Part shown: positions 1 to 5,135 of the stretch, piece after piece | Position numbering within the stretch: the first letter of the stretch is position 1 | Layout of the letters: each line of letters starts with the position of its first letter | Assembly: GCA_050730675.1 (NCBI GenBank) | Contig: JBOHNM010000221.1 | Span: 1 to 5,135 of the forward strand | DNA from: JBOHNM01 sp050730675 | GTDB lineage: Bacteria > Planctomycetota > Phycisphaerae > Phycisphaerales > UBA1924 | Length of the DNA: 5,135 nt | Direction of reading: 5' to 3' | Notes under the pieces: generated by a model | What the model was told of the DNA's origin: nothing | The model's database searches: none | Seen by the model: the letters and a program-made list of their open reading frames with translations, nothing else | Position numbers and translations under genes: made by a program

Positions 1-55
1 CCTCAGGGATCGCCTGAAAACCGGCCAGTTGTGATCGGGGCAAAACCGGCCAGTC
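1..55 (+). repeat. Left terminal inverted repeat with two transposase-site copies
   Basis: This end carries two copies of AAAACCGGCCAGT(C/T), at 17-30 and 42-55, each preceded by a GATCG-type motif (8-12 and 33-37). The repeat period is 25 bp. Read forward, it matches the reverse complement of 2480-2533 with about seven substitutions and one single-base gap. It lies just downstream of the istB stop codon. In IS21 relatives such paired terminal repeats are the sites bound by IstA. The bases between 56 and 83 show no further feature. Confidence 0.88.
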
Positions 56-83
56 GACGGAGGCGAGACGGAAGGGTTGTGCG

Positions 84-839
84 TCAGTTCGTCGCCGAAG
101 GCAAGGCGGCGTGCTTGCGGGTGCGCCAGCTCTTGGGACCACATTTGATCACGTGACCGTCGTCGAGCAGGCGGTCGAGCATGGCGCTGACCGCCGGGGT
201 GTCGCCGAGCAGCTTGCCCCAGTCGTCGACGGGACGATTGGACGTCATGATGGTGCTGGCGCGTTGGTGACGGCGCATGATGATCTCCAGGAGATCCTCG
301 GCGGCCGCCGCGGGGAGCTTGCGCATGCCGAGGTCGTCGATGAGCAGCAACGGGATCGATTCGTGCCGAGCCATGAGCGCTTTGCGGGTGCCGTCGAGGG
401 TGGCGTCGGCGATCTCTTCCAGCAGCACGTAGGTCTCGCGGTACACGACCTTGTGCCCGTTGAGGATCGCGGCGAGGCCGATGGCCTGGGCGAGGTGACT
501 CTTGCCGGTGCCGGGCGGACCGAGGAACAGCACGTCCTGATGGCGATCGATGAAGTGGCCGGCGGCGAGTTCGAAGACAAGCCGGCGGTTCATCGTCGGG
601 TTGAAGGTGAAGTCGAAGCGGTCGAGGGTCCGGCCCGCGTCGCGGAAGGCTGCCTGCTTCACGCGACGCTCGATGAGTCGATCGGCGCGTCGGGTGAGCT
701 CGTCGGTGATCAGGGCGGAGAGGAAATCGAGGTGCGGCAGCGGGGTGCTCTGCGCCTCAATGAGGCGCGTCTCCAGGCTCAGCGCCATGGAGCCCAGCCG
801 CAGTTTCCTGAGCGATCGCTGGAGTTCGGGAATAGTCAT
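84..839 (-). CDS. istB: IS21-family helper ATPase IstB
   Basis: This 251-residue AAA+ ATPase is close to the usual IstB length. It works with the IstA transposase: in the IS21 family IstB binds DNA, oligomerises with ATP, selects and deforms target DNA and activates strand transfer. The N-terminal about 95 residues form the helical IstB region with Leu/Arg-rich helices. Walker A is GPPGTGKS at residues 107-114, Walker B is LLLIDDLG at about 164-171 with D168/D169, and a sensor-1-like TSN lies at 199-201. The C-terminal SAMLDRLLDDGHVI at about 218-231 with R223 is typical of the DnaC/IstB clade. The ATG start at 839 overlaps the istA stop as ATGA and has GGAGGA a few bases upstream, so translation is probably coupled to istA. 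No frameshift or missing motif is seen. The plus-strand frame over the same region is a shadow of this gene. Confidence 0.96.
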   Translation of the reverse strand: MTIPELQRSLRKLRLGSMALSLETRLIEAQSTPLPHLDFLSALITDELTRRADRLIERRVKQAAFRDAGRTLDRFDFTFNPTMNRRLVFELAAGHFIDRHQDVLFLGPPGTGKSHLAQAIGLAAILNGHKVVYRETYVLLEEIADATLDGTRKALMARHESIPLLLIDDLGMRKLPAAAAEDLLEIIMRRHQRASTIMTSNRPVDDWGKLLGDTPAVSAMLDRLLDDGHVIKCGPKSWRTRKHAALPSATN

Positions 840-2425
840 GGGTCCTCCGGTGGCGGGGTGCGGGTGATGCGATCAATCAGATCGCGGTAGTCGGTCAGCT
901 CGCGGATCAACGGATCGATCTGTGTGAGCGTGAGCCGCAGCGAGGGGCGGCGTTCGGCGTAGCGCCGCACGAAGCGGTAGGTCGGGGTGCCGGTCTCGAG
1001 GGCGGCGCTACAGGCATCCTCGACGCTCTCGGCGCCGAACCGTTTGACCAGGGCGAGGACGCCGAGGATGCGCCGCGCGCCGAGATCGCCCTCGCGTTCG
1101 TGGATGAGGCGACACACCGTGCCGATGTGCGCGCCGGCCCGGCCGGCCCGCGCCAGGATCTCGTGCAGCCGCGGGGGCGTGGCGGCGGGCCGGTCCTCGC
1201 GGGCCGTGCGATGACGCCCCGGCTGTTGGCGCGTGTGCTCGCGCAGCAGCTGCCCGTGCTCCCCCGACACGATGCGCACGTGCCGGGCGTCCCACTGGAC
1301 CCAGACCACCCGACCGACGTGCCCGGGCGGGACGGAGTAGTACGCCCGCGCGACCTCGACATGGCCGTCGAGGTGCACGGTCCGGGTGCCGTACTCGTAA
1401 TAGCGGAAGGGCTCGAGCGGCAGCGCGCGCAGGTGCGGCTTCTCCTCGGCAAACATCGCCGCCACCTGGCGCTTGGTGGTGCCGTGGATGCGCGTGTCGG
1501 CCCAGCGCTCCTCCCAGTGATCGAGGTGTGCCTGCGCTTCGTCGATGCGCTCGAATTTCAGTCCTTTGAGCGGTGTTTCCTGCGCGTGATCGACCCCACG
1601 CTCGACCTTGCCCTTGCGATCGGGATGGCGGATCCGACACGGCAGGGCGACGGCGCCGTGGTGCGTGAGCATGTCCCGGTACAGGGGGTTGAGCTCGGGA
1701 TCGTAGATGTCGGGCGTCAGGACGCCCTCCTTGAGATTGTCGAGCACCAGGACACGGGGGCTGCCGCCCAGTCGTCGAAACGCCTGCTCGTGCAGCTCGG
1801 CCCATATCCGTGAGCTCGACCGCCACACCAAGAAGCGCACGCACTTGCGGCTGCAGCCGAGCGTAAGGACAAAGAGGCGGGTGCGGCGGTACGTGCCGGT
1901 CTCGGGATGACGCACCAGCGGCCCGGTGCCGTAGTCGACCTGGGCCTCTTCGCCCGGGGCGGTGTGGATGACCGCGAAGGTCTTCGCCTCCCCCTGACCG
2001 CGCAGCCGGCGCACGAAGCGGCGCACGCTGCTGTAGCTCCCGCGGAAGTCGTGCCGGTCGACCAGCTCCTGGTAGATCGCCACGCCGTTGCGTCGATCCG
2101 ACAGGGCCTGCTCGATCCTCTCCCGATGCGGCTCGCAGGCGCTCAGTTGCACCGGCACGGCCAGCGGCGCTGGTGGCTCGGAGTCGGTGATCGCCCGACT
2201 GGCCGGTTTTGAATCCGCCCCCGGGTCGGTGATCGCCTGACTGGCCGGTTTTGCCGGCGCCCGCCGACCGCGCACCGTTCGGATCGCGATCCCGGCCGCC
2301 TTCAGGTACGCGCTCGCGGTCTCGCGTCGAACCCCCACCGCCTCTTCGATCTGCCGCAGCGACCAATTCAGTCGGCCGAGGGCTTCGACCTGCTGTCGTT
2401 TCTGTTCGCTCAAGACGTTGGCCAT
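836..2425 (-). CDS. istA: IS21-family DDE transposase IstA
   Basis: This 529-residue protein catalyses the DNA cleavage and strand-transfer steps of transposition. The N-terminus (about residues 15-45, LNWSLRQIEEAVGVRRETAS) is a helix-turn-helix that should recognise the terminal repeats. Residues 50-95 form a Pro/Ala-rich linker holding two copies of KPAS(Q/R)AITD, at 59-67 and 73-81. An integrase-type RNase H core follows, with candidate DDE residues D164 (in QVDYG), D229 (in VLVLDN) and E275 (in GKVERG). Spacings of 65 and 46 residues fit the family. About 340-385 (HLDGHVEVARAYYSVPPGHVG) is the C-terminal beta-rich domain typical of IstA, and the tail is basic. The ATG at 2425 lacks a clear Shine-Dalgarno sequence, but the N-terminus begins just ahead of the expected HTH. 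The stop overlaps the istB start. The reading frame is intact. The linker repeats carry copies of the element's own terminal sites, which is unusual. Confidence 0.96.
   Translation of the reverse strand: MANVLSEQKRQQVEALGRLNWSLRQIEEAVGVRRETASAYLKAAGIAIRTVRGRRAPAKPASQAITDPGADSKPASRAITDSEPPAPLAVPVQLSACEPHRERIEQALSDRRNGVAIYQELVDRHDFRGSYSSVRRFVRRLRGQGEAKTFAVIHTAPGEEAQVDYGTGPLVRHPETGTYRRTRLFVLTLGCSRKCVRFLVWRSSSRIWAELHEQAFRRLGGSPRVLVLDNLKEGVLTPDIYDPELNPLYRDMLTHHGAVALPCRIRHPDRKGKVERGVDHAQETPLKGLKFERIDEAQAHLDHWEERWADTRIHGTTKRQVAAMFAEEKPHLRALPLEPFRYYEYGTRTVHLDGHVEVARAYYSVPPGHVGRVVWVQWDARHVRIVSGEHGQLLREHTRQQPGRHRTAREDRPAATPPRLHEILARAGRAGAHIGTVCRLIHEREGDLGARRILGVLALVKRFGAESVEDACSAALETGTPTYRFVRRYAERRPSLRLTLTQIDPLIRELTDYRDLIDRITRTPPPEDP
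843..848 (-). promoter_or_regulatory. Shine-Dalgarno of istB inside the 3' end of istA
   Basis: On the minus strand the sequence reads GGAGGA, then CCC, then ATG. This strong ribosome binding site supports the istB start at 839. Together with the ATGA stop/start overlap it suggests translational coupling that sets the IstA:IstB ratio. Spacing is slightly short if counted from the last base of the motif but acceptable from its core. Confidence 0.7.
2183..2253 (-). repeat. Two internal copies of the IS terminal site within istA
   Basis: A 29-base direct repeat lies at 2183-2211 and 2225-2253, with one mismatch (C at 2196, T at 2238) and an offset of exactly 42 bases (14 codons). Each copy contains the 14-base terminal core GACTGGCCGGTTTT (2197-2210 and 2239-2252) plus GATCGCC, in the same orientation as the right-end copies at 2480 and 2505. 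In the istA frame each copy encodes KPAS(Q/R)AITD. The sequence match to the terminal sites is direct observation. Whether IstA binds here is inference. Confidence 0.9.
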
Positions 2426-2479
2426 CCCGGCGCAGGCTCATCCGCCCGCGCCCTCGTCAACGTCTCGCGTCCCTACTTC
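2426..2479 (-). promoter_or_regulatory. istA leader, possible promoter region
   Basis: This 54-base stretch separates the innermost right-end repeat from the istA start and must hold or follow the istA promoter. On the minus strand there is one TTGACG (2460-2455) that resembles a -35 box, but no convincing -10 hexamer follows at the normal spacing, and the distance to the ATG would be very short. The promoter may instead overlap the terminal repeats or lie outside the element. Only the location is supported, not a specific promoter. Confidence 0.2.
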
Positions 2480-2536
2480 GACTGGCCGGTTTTCAGGCGA
2501 TCACGACTGGCCGGTTTTGGGCGATCCCCGAGGGCA
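2480..2536 (-). repeat. Right terminal inverted repeat with two transposase-site copies
   Basis: Two copies of GACTGGCCGGTTTT lie at 2480-2493 and 2505-2518, followed by (C/G)AGGCGATC or GGGCGATC. The period is again 25 bp, mirroring the left end. The outermost bases CCCCGAGGGCA end in CA, the conserved terminal dinucleotide for this family, and tRNA-like sequence starts immediately after at 2537. This end is upstream of istA, so IstA binding here could also affect istA transcription (inference). Confidence 0.88.
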
Positions 2537-2565
2537 GGTTGGGTGTTCGAATCACCCCGGGCGCG
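2537..2565 (+). tRNA. 3' fragment of a tRNA gene (T-arm and acceptor strand), probably split by the IS
   Basis: After GGTT, which fits the end of a variable loop, 2541-2545 (GGGTG) pairs perfectly with 2553-2557 (CACCC) around the seven-base loop TTCGAAT (2546-2552). This is a canonical T-arm with the internal promoter-like TTCGAAT signature. Then come seven bases CGGGCGC (2558-2564) that can be an acceptor 3' strand, G2565 as discriminator, and CCT rather than CCA. The matching 5' strand would start GCGCCCG, which occurs in many bacterial tRNA-Arg genes, but the anticodon is absent so identity is a guess. No D-arm or anticodon arm lies upstream; the IS right end is there instead. The fragment is therefore a tRNA 3' end cut by insertion, or an attachment-site remnant of an integrated island. 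Confidence 0.68.
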
Positions 2566-2600
2566 CCTTTCCATCCACACCCGCGCTATCGAGCACCCCC
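2566..2600. other. Short convergent spacer between tRNA fragment and large gene
   Basis: These 35 bases separate the tRNA-like 3' end (plus strand) from the stop codon of the large minus-strand gene (TAA, 2603-2601). No hairpin with a T-run, open frame or repeat is evident, so no terminator can be claimed for either gene. Confidence 0.5.
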
Positions 2601-5117
2601 TTAGTGCATCCCGAGCGCGACCTCGAAGAGCAGGACGAAGATCCCATACCCACCGGTCGGGATCAGCACCGCCAGCACCGCGGGATCGTAGCGCAGCTGG
2701 GCATACGCTCCGCGGCGAACCCCGTTGATGGCGGCGCGGATGTTCTTCAGGTCCTCGAGGTTGGGGCGCGCGGTGGCCGCCGCGCCAAGCCCTTCCGCCG
2801 CCACGATGTGCGGCGAAAGATTCCCCAGCGCGCACGCACGCACCTGCTGGGCCGCGCGACGCGACAGAAACGAGCACGCCAGTACCAGCGCCAGGCTGAA
2901 CACGTTGATGAGGATCATCGAGAGCGGCCAGCCCCAGTTGTCGAAGAGCCGGCTACGCGAGACGATCATCATCAACATGACGATGAACGGCAGGTACAGC
3001 CTGCCCCCCAGCTCCTTGGTGTGCTGGGAGGCATATTCGACGTCAATGAGTCCCTCCAACGCTTGCTCAAGCGGCGACGCCAGCGTCCCATTCCCCATTC
3101 CAACCGCCTGCAGGCCAAGCCGGTCGGCCTGGCGCCTCACCACCCAGTCGGGCCATTTAGTCAGCGCCTTCGCGAGACCGTTCAACAAGCGGCGCGTTAC
3201 CAACGTCGTGTCGATCACGTAGAAGGTGAGGAAGATGAAGGCCACGATCGCCAATACCAGACACCAGATGTCGATTCGGCTCGCCAGTTCGCCTCGTATC
3301 GGCCGTACCGGCATGCCGTAGACGAAGAAGAGGCCGTACCCGAAAATCATATACAGAGCGGTCGCGCTGACGGTGCGGCTCATGCGCTTGTACAGGCGGG
3401 CATCGCGGACGTACTTGAAGAAGAGGTCTGTGGCGCTGACCCAGCCCGGGTACACCTTGCGCGGCTGCGGGAGCGGGAGCGGCTCGATCGCGAAGTCCGG
3501 CGGCATCTCGGTCTGCTCCGGTGCGAAGTAGTCCCGCCAGGCCTGCAACCGGTACAGCTTGTGCCCGAACCACGCCCAGGGGATCAATCCGCCCACGAAC
3601 AAAATGATGGCGAGACGGATCCACTCGGTCGGCCACACGCTCACCCCTTCACCGACAGCCAGCGGCTCGCCGCCGGGCCCGCGGCTCAACATCCGGAAGA
3701 CGATGGCCGCGACGAACAGGGCGACCAGCACGAACATGCCGTACCACCACTTGAACCGCGCTATCGCCGACTCGAGTTGGACGATTGCCTCCTGCACGGG
3801 GGATGGCGCGGTCGTCGCCCCCTCGGACCATGTGAGGCGCCACAGCCCTCCCAAGCCGATCACGCCAGCGATCACCAGGAAAAACCCGACCCACTGCAGC
3901 CGCCCGAAGCGGTTCGCGAATCCGTCCTGCCTACGCGGCGCCCGATCGCCGGGCATGCTGAGCTCGACCGGTCGCCTGCGTCCAATCTCGAACAGGAGCG
4001 GCTCCGTGACGGGCGGTGGCACTGAGGTGCCGGGCGCCACAACCGCCAGCCGTACGGCGTAGTAGAGTCCGGCCTGCGCGTTGTCCCTGAGCGGCGCGAA
4101 CCTGCCATCCGTGTCCCGGATCCCCTCGTCCCCGCGCGGATGGAAGGGATCGAAGGCCGACGCCACTACGAGGTTTCGCGTCAGGGCCAGCGATGGCGCA
4201 TCCCACAGCCGCCCGTCCATGTCGGTGGTGAAGAAGAGTGCCTCCGGAAATCGCTGGCGCATCGCTTCCAGAATCACCAGCTTGTCGTAGAGATCGCTGC
4301 CCAGGATGCCGATGGCGCGGATGCCCGCTGGATCGAACATCTTGGACTCTCGCGACCAGATGCGGTGGCGCCCTTGCAACATCGACGCGAGCCGCTCGAG
4401 GTAGTCGAACTGGATCTCGCCCTCCGCCGCCTGGCCGACCGTGCTGGCGGCGCGCTTGAGGCCTTCCTCGGCAGTGGACGTCTTCTTCTTGTCGTCGCTG
4501 TCCCGGCTGGCCGATCGCGCCGTGCGCCCATCGAGGCCGCGCAGATAGGAGAATACGTGGACGTTCTGCGGTGGGGTCACCTCCTTCCGCTTGCCCAGCT
4601 GCTTTCGGACTTCGTCGATACTGGGGAATTCCTCGGGATCCGGGTTGCGCGCGACCGTCGCCGCCCTGAACGCTGCGGGCAGGGCGCGCCCGTAGACGGT
4701 ATCGGCTTCCGAGATGAGCACGATGTGGTGATTTTGATTGCCGCGCACATCGATGCCGCGGCGTTCGAGCTCGTTCACCAGGGCCAGGGCCAACTCCTCG
4801 TCGAGCTGGACGAGATTCTCCCACTTCGGCCCCGCCCTGGCATCGCACGCAACCGGCTGGCGCGGCGTGGCGACGGTAAATAGCTCAGCGGCGCGGTCTC
4901 CAATGGCTGTGCGGATCGCGCGCCGAGGGGTCTCGTTGGGGCCGGCGCCGACATCGTCGACCAGCATGGCGTCGGGAGCGCTGGCGCTGGGGGAGAGGAT
5001 CCTCAGGCTCCTTATGGACAGAGGCGGTGGCGTCGGCGCAGGGCGTTGCGTCGTTCCACGGAACGCCATCCGCTTGAGCGTGTCGGAGGACCGTGGTCCG
5101 ATCATGGTGACGTCCAA
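2601..5117 (-). CDS. Large membrane protein with an N-terminal ligand-binding-like domain; function unknown
   Basis: I cannot assign this gene to a named family. The frame spans 838 codons from a TTG at 5117, or 834 from an ATG at 5105. It stays open for six more codons to the window edge, so the 5' end may be outside. GAGG at 5121-5118 is a weak, distant ribosome site for the ATG. Residues 1-45 are Pro/Ser-rich. About 50-375 looks like an alpha/beta two-lobed domain: strands such as HIVLISEADTVYG (131-143), AIGILGSDLYDK (268-279), ALFFTTDMDGRLW (293-305) and NLVVASAF (315-322) resemble type-1 periplasmic-binding folds of the branched-chain amino-acid kind. A charged Lys/Ser/Asp-rich insert lies at 200-235. 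Hydrophobic segments lie at about 408-426, 457-475, 499-518, 583-602, 616-636, 706-720, 728-750 and 812-834. The protein ends in a Pro/Gly-rich hydrophobic tail (LIPTGGYGIF...). There is no visible ATPase, kinase or permease motif. It is convergent with the tRNA fragment and has no visible operon partner. Confidence 0.85.
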   Translation of the reverse strand: MDVTMIGPRSSDTLKRMAFRGTTQRPAPTPPPLSIRSLRILSPSASAPDAMLVDDVGAGPNETPRRAIRTAIGDRAAELFTVATPRQPVACDARAGPKWENLVQLDEELALALVNELERRGIDVRGNQNHHIVLISEADTVYGRALPAAFRAATVARNPDPEEFPSIDEVRKQLGKRKEVTPPQNVHVFSYLRGLDGRTARSASRDSDDKKKTSTAEEGLKRAASTVGQAAEGEIQFDYLERLASMLQGRHRIWSRESKMFDPAGIRAIGILGSDLYDKLVILEAMRQRFPEALFFTTDMDGRLWDAPSLALTRNLVVASAFDPFHPRGDEGIRDTDGRFAPLRDNAQAGLYYAVRLAVVAPGTSVPPPVTEPLLFEIGRRRPVELSMPGDRAPRRQDGFANRFGRLQWVGFFLVIAGVIGLGGLWRLTWSEGATTAPSPVQEAIVQLESAIARFKWWYGMFVLVALFVAAIVFRMLSRGPGGEPLAVGEGVSVWPTEWIRLAIILFVGGLIPWAWFGHKLYRLQAWRDYFAPEQTEMPPDFAIEPLPLPQPRKVYPGWVSATDLFFKYVRDARLYKRMSRTVSATALYMIFGYGLFFVYGMPVRPIRGELASRIDIWCLVLAIVAFIFLTFYVIDTTLVTRRLLNGLAKALTKWPDWVVRRQADRLGLQAVGMGNGTLASPLEQALEGLIDVEYASQHTKELGGRLYLPFIVMLMMIVSRSRLFDNWGWPLSMILINVFSLALVLACSFLSRRAAQQVRACALGNLSPHIVAAEGLGAAATARPNLEDLKNIRAAINGVRRGAYAQLRYDPAVLAVLIPTGGYGIFVLLFEVALGMH

Positions 5118-5135
5118 CCTCGACCGAGTACTTTC

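Larger units (their letters stand above)
1..2536 (-). mobile_element. IS21-family insertion sequence (left terminus about 3 bp outside the window)
   Basis: The element consists of istA and istB on the minus strand bounded by long imperfect inverted repeats (1-55 and 2480-2533). The gene order, the four-base overlap of the genes, the DDE transposase plus AAA+ helper pair, and the multiple repeated sites at each end are all diagnostic of the IS21 family. The right end reads ...CCCCGAGGGCA, so it probably stops at the CA at 2535-2536. The left repeat starts CCTCAGGG, which matches the complement of the right end beginning three bases in. The left tip (predicted TGC) should therefore lie just before base 1. 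The family normally makes a short target duplication of about 4-8 bp, which cannot be tested because the left flank is missing. Both genes are open and keep their catalytic motifs, so the element looks potentially active. Family assignment is firm; the exact tips are inferred. Confidence 0.93.

Noticed and set aside
111..890. A 259-codon plus-strand frame opposite istB
   Set aside because: It is antisense to a well-supported AAA+ ATPase and has no family features of its own.
1008..2441. A 477-codon minus-strand frame overlapping istA in another phase
   Set aside because: The product is an Arg/Ala/Gly/Pro-rich low-complexity string with no motif, while the overlapping frame encodes a complete IstA with its DDE residues.
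2455..2460. TTGACG on the minus strand as a definite -35 box for istA
   Set aside because: No acceptable -10 hexamer follows at 16-18 bases, and the implied start site would leave almost no leader before the ATG.
2183..2518. Four regularly oriented copies of GACTGGCCGGTTTT suggested a CRISPR-like or iteron array
   Set aside because: Spacings are irregular (42, 241, 25 bases), two copies are coding, and two more in inverse orientation at the far end mark them as IS terminal-type sites rather than a CRISPR array or replication origin.
2473..2877. A minus-strand frame crossing the IS right end and tRNA-like fragment (contains GDSNTQPA)
   Set aside because: Peptides of this kind are typical of translating the complement of a tRNA T-arm. 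The rest is an out-of-phase reading of the large gene.
2418..4025. A 535-codon plus-strand open frame antisense to the large membrane-protein gene
   Set aside because: It runs through the IS end, the tRNA-like fragment and antisense to a gene with clear domain and membrane character. Its product is rich in Arg, Pro, His and Gln with no recognisable motif, as expected for an antisense frame in G+C-rich DNA.

Overview
The window is visibly G+C-rich bacterial DNA made of two blocks separated by a short stretch that looks like the 3' end of a tRNA gene. The species cannot be named from the sequence. The tRNA fragment does not appear to encode CCA, and the two transposition proteins are of a type widespread in Proteobacteria, Actinobacteria and other high-G+C phyla.

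Block 1 (1 to about 2536) is an almost complete IS21-family insertion sequence, read leftwards on the minus strand. It has the classic two-gene layout: istA (DDE transposase, 529 aa) followed by istB (AAA+ ATPase helper, 251 aa). The genes overlap by four bases (ATGA), and a strong Shine-Dalgarno sequence for istB lies inside the end of istA. Both ends carry a long imperfect inverted repeat, and each repeat holds two copies of a 14-base core (GACTGGCCGGTTTT or its complement). These are the presumed IstA binding sites. The right end appears to finish in CA at 2536. By symmetry the left end should lie about three bases before position 1, so the element is only just cut by the window edge. Two further copies of the terminal core lie inside the istA coding sequence, as a 29-base direct repeat that encodes a repeated peptide linker.

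The junction (2537-2565) has a perfect T-arm (five base pairs, seven-base loop TTCGAAT) followed by a seven-base acceptor-like strand and a discriminator base, on the plus strand. No matching D-arm or anticodon arm lies upstream, because that position is occupied by the IS end. The simplest reading is that the IS interrupted a tRNA gene near its variable loop and that the 5' half lies to the left of the window. A genomic-island attachment remnant is the alternative.

Block 2 (2601 to the right edge, minus strand) is one very long gene for a protein of at least about 834-838 residues. It is convergent with the tRNA fragment. The N-terminal half looks like a soluble two-lobed domain resembling type-1 periplasmic (branched-chain amino-acid type) ligand-binding folds. 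The C-terminal half has about eight hydrophobic membrane segments and ends in a glycine-rich hydrophobic tail. No ordinary transporter or receptor has this arrangement that I can name, so it is the best candidate here for an undescribed signalling or defence-type membrane protein. Its reading frame stays open to the window edge, so its true start may lie outside. Nothing links the IS and this gene functionally; the IS looks like a passenger.
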